Part shown: piece by piece, positions 17,841 to 26,181 of the stretch
Layout: the number at the start of each line of letters is the position of its first letter
How positions within the stretch are numbered: position 1 is the first letter of the stretch
DNA from: Pirellulaceae bacterium
GTDB taxonomy: Bacteria > Planctomycetota > Planctomycetia > Pirellulales > Pirellulaceae
DNA: 38,636 nucleotides
Assembly (NCBI GenBank): GCA_030748485.1
Contig: JASMLW010000485.1
Coordinates: 1 to 38,636, forward strand
Direction: 5' to 3'
Translations under genes and position numbers: made by a program
The notes under the pieces: model-generated
Seen by the model: only the letters and a program-made list of their open reading frames with translations
Told to the model about the DNA's origin: nothing
Databases searched by the model: none

Positions 17841-18089
17841 ATGGGCGCCACCATCGATCGATTATTTGAACAATCGACAATACCGCTAGAAGATCTCATT
17901 TCGCACACCGGGTTGGCGGAGGAGCGAGTCAAGGCGATTCTGGAGGGCCGCTGGCTGCCGAGCCCCAAGGAGCGGGAGCTCCTGGCCGCCGCGTTCAACG
18001 TCACCGTCGATGATGTCGATTGGGGACACACGATGAGCCCGCGGAACGTCCGCTATCATCGGTTTGGATTGCCGGAAGATTTCAAATAG
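17841..18089 (+). CDS. Small HTH-like protein, possible regulator
   Basis: 82 residues from ATG 17841, with a strong GAGAGGGA ribosome binding site just upstream. Residues 14-60 read like a Cro/XRE-type helix-turn-helix: IPLEDLISHTGLAEERVKAI, a Trp-containing P-S-P-K-E-R turn, then LLAAAFNVTVDDVDWG, where the phrase A-x-x-F-x-V-x-x-x-D-V-x-W is typical of the end of such domains. The remaining C-terminus (HTMSPRNVRYHRFGLPEDFK) is basic. It diverges from the pyruvate:ferredoxin oxidoreductase operon, so it may regulate that operon (inference). It may also be a conserved planctomycete protein with no DNA-binding role. Confidence 0.75.
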   Translation: MGATIDRLFEQSTIPLEDLISHTGLAEERVKAILEGRWLPSPKERELLAAAFNVTVDDVDWGHTMSPRNVRYHRFGLPEDFK

Positions 18090-18308
18090 AAATCTCCCCG
18101 CATCAACCTGCGTAATTCCCAAAGTTCACAGCGGCCGCCGAGCTTGACTCATCCGCGGCACTAGCCGCCAAAGACGTCGCCACTGGTCTCCAGAGCTCCC
18201 CCCGGCCACGTAGAATAGAACGCCGTGTCGATCCTCTTTTGTCGCGATCTTATCGGTACGTCTGTCGCGGTCTGCGAACGAGTGAGCTCAACGTCTGGGA
18301 GACGGAAG

Positions 18309-19988
18309 ATGAAACTGAATTCGCGCGTCCGCTTGCGCGTTGTTGTGTGGTGTTCAACAGTTGTCGGCTCAGCGTTTGTCGGCGGAGAGTCGCCCGCTCA
18401 CGAAGGACATCGGGCGGCCACCTACCGAGTGACACCGGCCGCCGCCAACGTCGCCGCCGGCCCGCATCTCCGGTTGCGGATCGTCGACACGAATGGACAG
18501 GCTATCGCGGCGCGGTTCACGCTGACCGTTGACGGCGCGCCGTACACACCGGCTCGAGTCAGCCGCGGCGGACTGAGATTCGTTTCGATCCATCAGCGCC
18601 GCAAGCAGCAGTTCGTCGCGACGTACGCGCGTGGCAAAAGCGAGATCCTGATCCCGTTGCCGGATGGCGCGCGTCGCGGGGCGGTGACTGCGGCGAAAGG
18701 ATTCGAATTCGCACCCGCCGCCGCGACCTTCGAAATCGAACGAGGCCAAGCCCGCGCCAAAGTCACGTTGCGACGTTGGATCGATTTGCAATCCAAAGGT
18801 TGGCATGCCGCTGACGAGCACCTGCATTACGAGCGAACGGCTCAAACTCACGACGCCGATTGGCTGACCATGCTCGACGCCGATGGGCTCTCGCACGCTC
18901 ACTTCCTGGTGCTCAAAGGAGGCAATCTGCCCGGCGTTTGGGCTCAGCAATACGAATACGGAGAAGCGGGCGAGGCGAAGGATGGAGAGCGGCTGATCCG
19001 CTCCGGAGAAGAGTACCGCGATTCATCCCAGGGGCACATTAACTTGTTGGGAGTCGAGCGGGTGATCGAGCCGATCTCGACCGGAGGCATCGGCGAGCCG
19101 CGCGTGCCGCACAACTTCCCCCCGCTGCTCGATGTCTTCCGGCGGACCCACGAACTGGGAGGCATCGGCGGCCCGGCGCACGGCGGCTCCCTGGCTCGCA
19201 GCTCGACGGCGGCTCTCGACACGGTGCTCGGGCAAGTCGACTTCATCGAGATCGCCAACTCGCATCTCTTCAAAACGGACGTCTGGTACGGGATGCTGAA
19301 TTGCGGATTCATGCTTCCCCCTGTGGCCGGAACGGACCTGCCGAACTTTGGTTTTCGGGATTCCTGGCAGCCGCTGCTCGGCGAAGTGCGAACGTATGTG
19401 CAGTGCGGCGAGCGACGCGATTTCGCCGGCTGGAAAGAGGCCGTGCGGCGGGGAGAGGTGTTTGTGACCAGCGGCCCATTGATCCAAGTGGAGGTTGGCG
19501 GTCGGGGCCCTGGCGGCGTAGTCAAGCTGCCGCCGCAAGGAGGTGAGGTGACCGTCTCGGCTGAGTTGGCAAGTCCGCGGCCTCTTCAGCGGCTCGAGAT
19601 CATCCGCATGGGACGACCCGAGGCGCTGGCGGTGAAGCGAACGCAGTCCGATGGGATTCACCGATTGTCAATCGAACAGAAGCTGAAGATCACCGAGAGT
19701 TGCTGGCTGGCCGCGCGGGGAGCCGGCGGGCCGAAGACGGCAATCGAGCAGGGGCTGCGAATCCGGCAAGACGCGATCGCCCACACCGGCGTCGTGCAAG
19801 TCATCGTTGGCGACAAACCCATTCGATCGCTGCCGGATGTCAAACGTCTGCGGCGACAACTTATCGACCAACAAGAGTTCTATCGCACGCGCGCCAGTTA
19901 CGCCAAAGCCGCCGACCGAGTCCGCTTCGTCAAGTTGTTTGACGAGGCGCTGGAGCGACTCTCTTCAACGAACGGATCGCGACGTTGA
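18309..19988 (+). CDS. CehA/McbA-like secreted metallohydrolase
   Basis: 559 residues from ATG 18309, with GGAG 7 bases upstream. The frame is open upstream to 18225, but the residues from 18309 form a signal peptide (about 1-30), which fixes the start. Residues 38-155 form a beta-rich domain with L-R-L-R-I-V-D-x-x-G-Q, resembling carboxypeptidase-regulatory-like folds. The PHP-like metal-binding part begins at WHAADEHLHYE (165-175), which gives H166, D169, H171 and H173 as likely metal ligands, and continues with DADWLTMLDADGLS and later GGPAHGGS. The family, which includes CehA and McbA, carries out metal-dependent hydrolysis; the substrate here is unknown. No operon partner is obvious; the next gene is convergent. 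Confidence 0.82.
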   Translation: MKLNSRVRLRVVVWCSTVVGSAFVGGESPAHEGHRAATYRVTPAAANVAAGPHLRLRIVDTNGQAIAARFTLTVDGAPYTPARVSRGGLRFVSIHQRRKQQFVATYARGKSEILIPLPDGARRGAVTAAKGFEFAPAAATFEIERGQARAKVTLRRWIDLQSKGWHAADEHLHYERTAQTHDADWLTMLDADGLSHAHFLVLKGGNLPGVWAQQYEYGEAGEAKDGERLIRSGEEYRDSSQGHINLLGVERVIEPISTGGIGEPRVPHNFPPLLDVFRRTHELGGIGGPAHGGSLARSSTAALDTVLGQVDFIEIANSHLFKTDVWYGMLNCGFMLPPVAGTDLPNFGFRDSWQPLLGEVRTYVQCGERRDFAGWKEAVRRGEVFVTSGPLIQVEVGGRGPGGVVKLPPQGGEVTVSAELASPRPLQRLEIIRMGRPEALAVKRTQSDGIHRLSIEQKLKITESCWLAARGAGGPKTAIEQGLRIRQDAIAHTGVVQVIVGDKPIRSLPDVKRLRRQLIDQQEFYRTRASYAKAADRVRFVKLFDEALERLSSTNGSRR

Positions 19989-20060
19989 GGAGACGCGTCT
20001 GTTCGGCGCAGTACGGACCTGGTGTTCGACATTTCTAGCCGAGTAGTTTCCCGCTCATGG

Positions 20061-20312
20061 TTACTTCCACCAATCGGTGCGGACGCCGCGACGGATGGCG
20101 CGGACGGCCAGATAAAAAAAGCCCGTGCTGAAAATGGCGATGAGCGAGACGCCGTAGAGATAGCTGTCGAATCCGGACGCCAGGAAGAAGAAGGCGACGC
20201 CCAAGGCGAAGCAGCCAATCCCCAAAACGGTGACGAGCAAGAACAGAAAAACGGGCGCCCAAGTGGAATCGTCGGTCGTCGTTGGCGGTGGTTGCGGCGC
20301 TTCGGTACTCAT
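20061..20312 (-). CDS. Small two-helix membrane protein
   Basis: 83 residues. A Pro/Thr-rich cytoplasmic-looking N-terminus (1-17) is followed by two predicted transmembrane helices, about 19-45 and 52-71, and a basic tail ending RRGVRTDWWK. It starts 6 bases after the stop of the HD-domain gene, so it is the last gene of that three-gene cluster. I do not recognise a family. Its role is unknown; membrane partnership with the zinc-ribbon protein upstream is only a guess. Confidence 0.8.
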   Translation of the reverse strand: MSTEAPQPPPTTTDDSTWAPVFLFLLVTVLGIGCFALGVAFFFLASGFDSYLYGVSLIAIFSTGFFYLAVRAIRRGVRTDWWK

Positions 20313-20318
20313 CGAACT

Positions 20319-21650
20319 CTAGGCCTCCATTCTGTCCAACGTAGCGTGCAGCAATGCATTCGGGTCATCGATACTCTGCAGGTCGTTCCGCAAATCGGGG
20401 TGGACGAATATCCGCACTCGCTTGACCAGATGATCAAATTGAGTTTGGGCGAGCGTGCGAACGACGGGAGACACTTCTCCCAGCGGCCGGTACAGATCGC
20501 GCTTCGGCGAGTATACCTCAACTTGGAACTCCACTTCCAACTCGACAGGCGGGGCGTCGAACAGAACCTGATGAGGAGCGACCCGCCGGCCAAGCGACCG
20601 ACTCAGCTCGATCGCGAACTCCTCCGCGCAGGCGACCAGCCAGGCGTAGGGCCGGCGAGCCAGCCGTTCGTAGATGACTTGGTCGTCGAGAAAACTGAAC
20701 TCCTCGTACCGCTTGTAGAGCTGTCTGGTCGGCCCGAACAAACCGGCCAGCAATTCGCCGGCGGGAGAGGAACCGGCCGCCTCGCGAAGCCGACCGATCA
20801 ACTCATTCTCCGACGTGCGGAACAGCAGGTCGAGATCCAGTTGCGCATGGAGCAGAAAAAACGCCCGCTGCAGCATGGCGGTGGCGCAGCGAACGGCGTG
20901 ATGCCAGTAGACTTCGCTAAACATGACGTAGCGAGCGAACACCATCATCTCGGCCGCCGTTCTCCCTTTTTCGGAAATCGCCAGGCCATCGCCGCTTTGA
21001 TTGAGCGTCAGGCTGGCAATCAACCGCTGTTGGTCAAAATTGCGACCGTAGGGCACGCCGGCGTGCAGGCTATCGCGTCCCAAGTAGTCCATCTTGTCGA
21101 CATCGATTGGACCGGACAGCATGCTGTGCAGAATCTTCGTGCGCGTCGTCCGCGGTTTTTCGGAAAGCAACGCCACCACATCGCGCGGCTGAATGCCCCA
21201 GTCGTCGCGAAGCGAGTCGGCGATCTCGCCCTCCAACAGAAAACTGTTCGCGAACAGCTCGTGCTCGGGCACGCCCGGAAGATGGATGTCCTCGATCGGA
21301 TGGCAAAAAGGCCAATGCCCCAAATCGTGGAGCAGCGACGAGACAATAAAAAGTTCAGCGTCCTCGCGACGGATCGTCGCGGCGAATCGATCGTTGTTCG
21401 CCAAGTGGCGGAGGTAGAGCAACGCGATCCGATAGACGCCCAGCGAGTGTTCAAATCGCGTGTGATGAGCCGCCGGATAGACGAGCGACACTAATCCCAA
21501 TTGGCTGATCGACGCCAGCCGACGAAACTCAGAAGTATCGATGATCTGCCGCACGCGATCGGTGAGCGGCACGTCGATCTCGGGGGGGATCCTGATCAGA
21601 CCACGGCGGTCGTCCAGGCAGCGAACTTCCGGAATCTCGGCGATCGTCAT
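20319..21650 (-). CDS. HD-domain phosphohydrolase (dGTPase/SAMHD1-like)
   Basis: 443 residues from ATG 21650, which is preceded by GGAAAGGA at about 10 bases. The frame is open to a TTG at 21731, four bases past the stop of the upstream gene, so a 470-residue form is possible. The HD metal-binding set is clear: HHTRFEHSLGV (62-72), LLHDLGHWPF (106-115) and the later GPIDVDKMDYLGRDSLHAG, which supplies the final Asp. Family members are metal-dependent phosphohydrolases, several of them acting on dNTPs; which nucleotide, if any, is cleaved here cannot be told. The C-terminal 150 residues are family-typical without a named motif. It lies between a zinc-ribbon membrane protein and a small membrane protein on the same strand. 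Confidence 0.9.
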   Translation of the reverse strand: MTIAEIPEVRCLDDRRGLIRIPPEIDVPLTDRVRQIIDTSEFRRLASISQLGLVSLVYPAAHHTRFEHSLGVYRIALLYLRHLANNDRFAATIRREDAELFIVSSLLHDLGHWPFCHPIEDIHLPGVPEHELFANSFLLEGEIADSLRDDWGIQPRDVVALLSEKPRTTRTKILHSMLSGPIDVDKMDYLGRDSLHAGVPYGRNFDQQRLIASLTLNQSGDGLAISEKGRTAAEMMVFARYVMFSEVYWHHAVRCATAMLQRAFFLLHAQLDLDLLFRTSENELIGRLREAAGSSPAGELLAGLFGPTRQLYKRYEEFSFLDDQVIYERLARRPYAWLVACAEEFAIELSRSLGRRVAPHQVLFDAPPVELEVEFQVEVYSPKRDLYRPLGEVSPVVRTLAQTQFDHLVKRVRIFVHPDLRNDLQSIDDPNALLHATLDRMEA

Positions 21651-21734
21651 TTCACGGAGCATCCTTTCCGCACAGCCGACACGAGTCGCCAGTGGTTGAA
21701 TGAGAATTGAGGATACGTCGGCGGCGTCCAAACG

Positions 21735-22409
21735 CTAGAACGCGGGTAGGTTCATGATCAGGCGGAGCACCACTGTGATCAGCAGGTACAGTCCGTAGTG
21801 TACGAGGCCGTTGGTGAACTCAAACTCCATGGCCAGTGTACAGGCGAAAGCGCCGACGCCGATCATGATGGGAACGATGACAACCAGGTGGAACAACTCC
21901 AGCTCGATCCCCTCGAACATGTATCCCTTGACGACGAATGCGAAGACGGCCCACAGGCCGGCGTAGACGACTCCGCAGATCGCCGCTCGAGCCCACAGTT
22001 CCTTGCCGCTGAACGGTTCGAATTCGTCATCGCGAAGAAATGAGTAGCCGCCCACGACGAGCGGCGGAGCCAGCGCCAGCGCGCCGAGAGCCAGAATCGG
22101 CAGCGGCGCGTCGCCCTCCTCCGATCGCAGAATCACCGCGATGACAGCGACCAACACCACGCTCCCGATCACGATGGTCAAGCCGATCGGCGTGATCTTC
22201 GTCTCCTGCCGAAAGATGGGCTTGAGCACGGCCTTGCCCTGCGTGCCCTTGGGCCCAAATTCCTCCGGCGTGTGGACGACCACTTCCTCGTCCGGCTTGG
22301 GAATCTCGATCTCGCGTTGGCAACTTGGGCACGGCCCCTTCTGACCAGCGAACTTGTCGCTGACGTTGAAACGCTTATGACACCCTGGACAAGTGACTCG
22401 AATAGCCAT
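21735..22409 (-). CDS. Zinc-ribbon multi-pass membrane protein
   Basis: 224 residues from ATG 22409 (MAIRVTCPGCHKRFNV). The frame is open upstream to 22484, but that extension reads through an 18-bp tandem repeat and looks non-coding. Residues 7-30 form a zinc ribbon (C7-x2-C10 and C27-x2-C30) of the kind often found at the N-terminus of planctomycete proteins. About five hydrophobic helices follow between residues 78 and 224. It is the first gene of a three-gene minus-strand cluster with the HD phosphohydrolase and a small membrane protein. Function is unknown. Confidence 0.85.
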   Translation of the reverse strand: MAIRVTCPGCHKRFNVSDKFAGQKGPCPSCQREIEIPKPDEEVVVHTPEEFGPKGTQGKAVLKPIFRQETKITPIGLTIVIGSVVLVAVIAVILRSEEGDAPLPILALGALALAPPLVVGGYSFLRDDEFEPFSGKELWARAAICGVVYAGLWAVFAFVVKGYMFEGIELELFHLVVIVPIMIGVGAFACTLAMEFEFTNGLVHYGLYLLITVVLRLIMNLPAF

Positions 22410-22432
22410 GCAGAACTCGGCGATTGAATAAA

Positions 22433-22468
22433 GAGTGGCGAAGTGGAGTGGAGTGGCGAAGTGGAGCG
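22433..22468. repeat. 18-bp tandem repeat, two copies with one mismatch
   Basis: GAGTGGCGAAGTGGAGTG at 22433-22450 is followed directly by the same unit with T replaced by C near the end, at 22451-22468. It lies just upstream of the zinc-ribbon membrane gene, in its probable leader. Confidence 0.85.
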
Positions 22469-22650
22469 GTCGTTTCAGATTCACTCTTCGAACCCGCGCC
22501 TCGCTGATAGGGTGTCGAATGGAGCCGGGAGCGTCAAGCAGTTGCGCCGTTCCCCGCCCATTCGGCGCGCCGATATCCCTTTTGCCGCGGTTTGGCTGAA
22601 CTTTACCGCGCCGTCAGCCGTCTGATTAACAAACAAGATCGGCCGCCGCC

Positions 22651-23511
22651 ATGAATTCCATCCCTGCCACAGCTTCTATTGACGATCTCGAGCGGGCTCT
22701 GCGAGGACTGTTCTTTCGCCTGCGAACGCCGCGGCTGAGATCACATCTGCAGCGGCACTTGCGGGTCGCTCGTCAAACGGAAGCGTTTGACGAATGCTAC
22801 GCCCGCAGCCGCCGGCGCGTTATCCGGAGGCTGTTCGCCCGCCGCGTGGACGATCGGTGGCATCCCCGCAAGCGAGCGCACTGGAACGAGTTGTTGGAGA
22901 CGTCGGCGCCCCACAGCCCGCCGCTCGATTCACCCGATTTCCACTGCGACGCCGGACTAGGAGGGCTCGCCAAACTACTCCGCGCGGCCGGCTACGACGC
23001 CGCATTCTTTCCGGGGATCGACGACGACCGGTTGCTCAACATCACGGCGACGACCTCCGCTGTCCTGCTGACGAACGACTGGCGACTCTCCCAGCGCGGC
23101 GTCTTTCAACACGGGGTCGTTCCCTGCCTGCATGTGCCGATCACCATGAAGAAATCTGAGCAACTGGTGTTTGTCGCGCAGCAATTGCAACTCGAACGCC
23201 GCGCAACGCGCTGTATGTCGTGCGGCGGGCGACTCGACCGCGTGGAGCGCGAGTCGGTCCGCGACCGCATCCCGCCGCGGACGTACGACTGGGGTGTCGA
23301 TATTCACCGCTGCGATCGCTGCGACAAGGTCTTTTGGGAAGGCGGCCATTGGGATCGGCTCTCCCCCATGCTCGCCGCAATGCCCCTCGCCACAACGTCC
23401 CTCGCCACAACGTCACTCGCCGGCAGGTCCCTCGAGGCGACGTCGATTGCGCGGCCCGTCTCGCAACCGCCGCAACAACCATCGCCGCCCGCCACAATCA
23501 TCGAGCCGTAG
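22651..23511 (+). CDS. Mut7-C nuclease-domain protein with N-terminal extension
   Basis: 286 residues from ATG 22651. The Mut7-C domain, a PIN-like RNase fold plus zinc ribbon, spans about 95-237. FHCDAGLGGLAKLLRAAGYD (97-116) supplies Asp100, LLTNDWRLSQR (139-149) supplies Asp143, and RCMSCGGRL (C188, C191) with RCDRCDKVFWEGGHW (C221, C224) forms the metal-binding ribbon. The first 90 residues are a basic extension not seen in the minimal domain. The C-terminal 45 residues are low-complexity Pro/Ala/Thr/Ser with a repeated L-A-T-T-S unit. RNA cleavage is likely but the target is unknown. The gene converges with the HNH gene across a shared terminator. Confidence 0.88.
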   Translation: MNSIPATASIDDLERALRGLFFRLRTPRLRSHLQRHLRVARQTEAFDECYARSRRRVIRRLFARRVDDRWHPRKRAHWNELLETSAPHSPPLDSPDFHCDAGLGGLAKLLRAAGYDAAFFPGIDDDRLLNITATTSAVLLTNDWRLSQRGVFQHGVVPCLHVPITMKKSEQLVFVAQQLQLERRATRCMSCGGRLDRVERESVRDRIPPRTYDWGVDIHRCDRCDKVFWEGGHWDRLSPMLAAMPLATTSLATTSLAGRSLEATSIARPVSQPPQQPSPPATIIEP

Positions 23512-23543
23512 ACGGCCTGCGCGGCTTCGGCCGCCCAAAAGAA

Positions 23544-23577
23544 AACGCCGCCGCGACACCCAAGTCGCGACGGCGTT
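23544..23577 (-). terminator. Rho-independent terminator of the HNH endonuclease gene
   Basis: Stem arms 23544-23557 and 23564-23577 pair over 14 bases around a 6-base loop. In minus-strand RNA every pair forms, one as G-U; in plus-strand RNA that position is a C-A mismatch. On the minus strand the stem is followed by TTTTCTTTT. It lies 28 bases past the HNH stop and may also stop transcription of the convergent Mut7-C gene. Confidence 0.85.
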
Positions 23578-23604
23578 ATTCAATTTGCGACAGCGCTCAC
23601 CCGT

Positions 23605-24189
23605 TCAGGCGACGCTGGCCTGTCGCGGCATGAACGCCGCCCAACTGCCTCGTCGCTGGTGAAGCGACGAGTAGAGCGGTTGCCACGTCGGCTTGACCGG
23701 TTGGCGGCGGAGCCGCATGCCGGCTTCGTCGACCGTGCGGTCCGCCTTGCGGCGGTTGCACTCGAGGCACGCCAGGACGCAGTTCTCCCACGTCGTCGGA
23801 CCGCCCCGAGAACGGGGCGTAATGTGATCGATCGTGAGGTCGTCCTTGCCCGGCTGACCGCCGCAGTACTGACACGTGAAGTGGTCGCGGCGAAACACGT
23901 TTCGCTTGCTGAACGCCACATGCGAGTTGGGCAGACGGTCGTAATCGACCAACGACACAATCTCAGGCGTCACGATGCACTGCCGACCGGAGCGGAGCAC
24001 TGCCCCGTCCGCTGCAGGAGCCATCGACGTCCACAGATCCCATTCGAACAGCTGGTAGCTGGCCGGGTCGACGACCCGCGCAGCGCCCTTGGCCACCAAC
24101 ACGATGGCGCGGCGAACGGTGGTGATGTGAACAGGCTGCCAGTTTCGGTTCAGCACGAGCGTCGGTTGCCGGAGAAGTGAGTCGGTCAC
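23605..24189 (-). CDS. HNH endonuclease
   Basis: 194 residues from GTG 24189, with GGGAGA 7 bases upstream. The HNH domain is textbook: FTCQYCGG (C106, C109), LTIDHITPRSRGG (D121, H122), WENCVLACLECNRRKAD (N136, C141, C144). The first 100 residues, with LVLNRNWQPVHITTVRRAI and RNVFRRDHF, match the N-terminal part common to free-standing bacterial HNH proteins of this kind, which often stand alone without restriction genes. No methyltransferase or mobile element lies beside it here. Metal-dependent DNA cleavage is expected; the biological role is unknown. Confidence 0.93.
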   Translation of the reverse strand: MTDSLLRQPTLVLNRNWQPVHITTVRRAIVLVAKGAARVVDPASYQLFEWDLWTSMAPAADGAVLRSGRQCIVTPEIVSLVDYDRLPNSHVAFSKRNVFRRDHFTCQYCGGQPGKDDLTIDHITPRSRGGPTTWENCVLACLECNRRKADRTVDEAGMRLRRQPVKPTWQPLYSSLHQRRGSWAAFMPRQASVA

Positions 24190-24381
24190 AGAAGAATCTC
24201 CCTAAGTGCGCATCGCTGGGTCTCCTAGTTCGAAAAACTCGGTCCCGCACCGCGCGAGACATCCAGTCGAAACTCCCGTTTTTGACACGCCCTGGAAGAA
24301 CGAGGTTCGCGAGTCGTGCGGTTGCGTTCGGCGGCTGGTACATTGGGACTTCTCTGTTCCGCACCCTCTGACGAGACAACT

Positions 24382-25998
24382 ATGAGACACGCCATGAGAC
24401 ACGCCCCCACGCCCGTCCGACGAAGTTCGATTGTTCTGATTCTCAACATGCTGTTCCTCTCGCTGGCCGGCTCTTGGGTGATCCCCCAGGTCCGCGGCGA
24501 GCAGGCGCGGGGCGTTGTCTTCCACGACAAAGATGGCGACGGCCGCCGGCAACCGGGTGAACCGGGACTGCCTGGGATCAAGGTCTCCAACGGTGAGCAG
24601 ATCGTCGCGACCAATCGCGCGGGCGAATACGAAGTGACGGTTTCCGATGACTCCATCGTGTTCGTGATCAAGCCGTCCGGATGGCGGACTCCGATTAGCG
24701 ACGACCAACTGCCTCAGTTTTTTTACATCCACAAACCGAAGGGCTCGCCGCCCGCCAAATTCGCCGGAGTGAAGCCGACCGGACCGCTGCCCAAATCGAT
24801 TGACTTTCCGCTCTACCCGCAACGCGAACCCGCAAAGTTTCGCGCCATCTTGTTTGGCGATCCCCAGCCGCGAAACCAGAAGGAGCTGGATTACATCGCC
24901 CACGATGTCGTGCAGGAATTGGTCGGCGTGAAAGCGGCCTTCGGAGTGACGCTCGGCGACATCGTTTTCGACGACCTCTCGCTGCTGAAACCTCAAGCGC
25001 AAACCATCGCGCTGCTGGGGATCCCCTGGTACAACGTGATCGGCAATCACGACATCAACACCGATGCGGCCGATGACGCGGGGAGCGACGAGACGTTCGA
25101 GCAGGTGTTCGGACCGTCCTACTATTCGTTCGACTACGGCACGACGCACTTTCTCGTTCTCGATGACATCGAGTGGATTGTCCCCGAGGGAGCCGAGAAA
25201 GGAAGTTATCGCGGCGGCTTCGGCAAGCGGCAGATTGAGTTCATTCGCAACGACCTCGCCTCGATTCCCAAGAACCAACTCGTCGTACTCCTGATGCACG
25301 TTCCTTTCACCGACGTCAACGATCGCCAAGAGGTCTACCGGTTAATTGAGCAGCGGCCCTTCTGCGTGTCCGTGTCGGGCCATACGCACTACCACGAACA
25401 CCGCTACATCACGAAAGCCGACGGTTGGCAAGGCCCCGAACCGCATCACCACATCATCAATGTGACGGTGAGCGGTAGTTGGTGGGCGGGCATCCCCGAC
25501 GAACGCGGCATTCCCCATACGCTGATGCGGGACGGAGCGCCCAACGGGTATTCGATCATCTCTTTCGACGGCTCCAAATACGATCTGGAATTTCGCGCTT
25601 CCGGCCGCCCGGCCGACTACCAGATGCAGATCCACGCACCCGACGCGGTGGCGGCCGCCGCGGCGGGAGAGACGACGATCTACGCCAACGTCTTCAACGG
25701 CTCCTCGCGATCCAAAGTTGAGATTCAGGTCGGCGAATCGCCGTGGCGGGCGATGCAGCACAGCGCCGAACCCGATCCCGGGTTCGTCAAAGTCGTGGCG
25801 GCGGAGAAGGCGATCGAAAAACCGACCTGGCGGGCCTTGCCCGCTGTCGTGCCCTCCAGTCACCTCTGGAAACTGAACCTGCCGGCCAAGTTGCCGGTCG
25901 GTGTTCACCTGATTCGCGTGCGAGCCACCGACGAAAAGGGGAAGGCCGTCAACGGCGCGCGAGTGATTCGCGTCGTGCCGGATACGGCGAGCCCGTAG
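24382..25998 (+). CDS. Secreted calcineurin-like metallophosphoesterase
   Basis: 538 residues from ATG 24382. A tandem 12-bp repeat (ATGAGACACGCC twice) makes an equally placed second ATG at 24394. Residues 13-40 are a signal peptide. A MetallophosN-type beta domain (42-90) carries HDKDGDGRRQPGEPGLPG, a calcium-loop-like motif. The calcineurin-like catalytic domain has LFGDPQPR (Asp160), LGDIVFDD (GD 192-193), GNHD (221-224), LMHVPF and VSGHTHYHEH as metal ligands. A C-terminal beta domain with R-V-R-A-T-D-E-K-G-K ends the protein, as in three-domain bacterial phosphoesterases. It should act outside the cytoplasm on phosphate esters; the substrate is unknown. Confidence 0.93.
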   Translation: MRHAMRHAPTPVRRSSIVLILNMLFLSLAGSWVIPQVRGEQARGVVFHDKDGDGRRQPGEPGLPGIKVSNGEQIVATNRAGEYEVTVSDDSIVFVIKPSGWRTPISDDQLPQFFYIHKPKGSPPAKFAGVKPTGPLPKSIDFPLYPQREPAKFRAILFGDPQPRNQKELDYIAHDVVQELVGVKAAFGVTLGDIVFDDLSLLKPQAQTIALLGIPWYNVIGNHDINTDAADDAGSDETFEQVFGPSYYSFDYGTTHFLVLDDIEWIVPEGAEKGSYRGGFGKRQIEFIRNDLASIPKNQLVVLLMHVPFTDVNDRQEVYRLIEQRPFCVSVSGHTHYHEHRYITKADGWQGPEPHHHIINVTVSGSWWAGIPDERGIPHTLMRDGAPNGYSIISFDGSKYDLEFRASGRPADYQMQIHAPDAVAAAAAGETTIYANVFNGSSRSKVEIQVGESPWRAMQHSAEPDPGFVKVVAAEKAIEKPTWRALPAVVPSSHLWKLNLPAKLPVGVHLIRVRATDEKGKAVNGARVIRVVPDTASP

Positions 25999-26047
25999 CG
26001 CGAAGGATTCCGTGGCGGTTCGTTTGACGTACGATTCGTTTAATCGC

Positions 26048-26177
26048 GACGGGCGTTTGATCGGAAGGGCTTCCGCAATGCTCCACCGCGACGGTGGCTA
26101 CATGCAGCCGTGACGGGCGTTTGATCGGGAGGTTGTTCGCAATGCTCCACCCGTCTGGCGACGGTAGCTATAGCTAC
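26048..26177. repeat. Two imperfect direct repeats of about 60 bp with nested palindromes
   Basis: GACGGGCGTTTGATCGG begins at 26048 and again at 26112; both are followed by GCAATGCTCCACC and a GCGACGGT segment. The first copy holds two palindromes, CGGAAG/CTTCCG and CCACCG/CGGTGG (26083-26097). The second ends in the perfect 14-bp palindrome GTAGCTATAGCTAC (26164-26177), just past the stop codon of the TonB-dependent receptor. It resembles a small intergenic repeat family. Confidence 0.75.
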
Positions 26178-26181
26178 ACGA

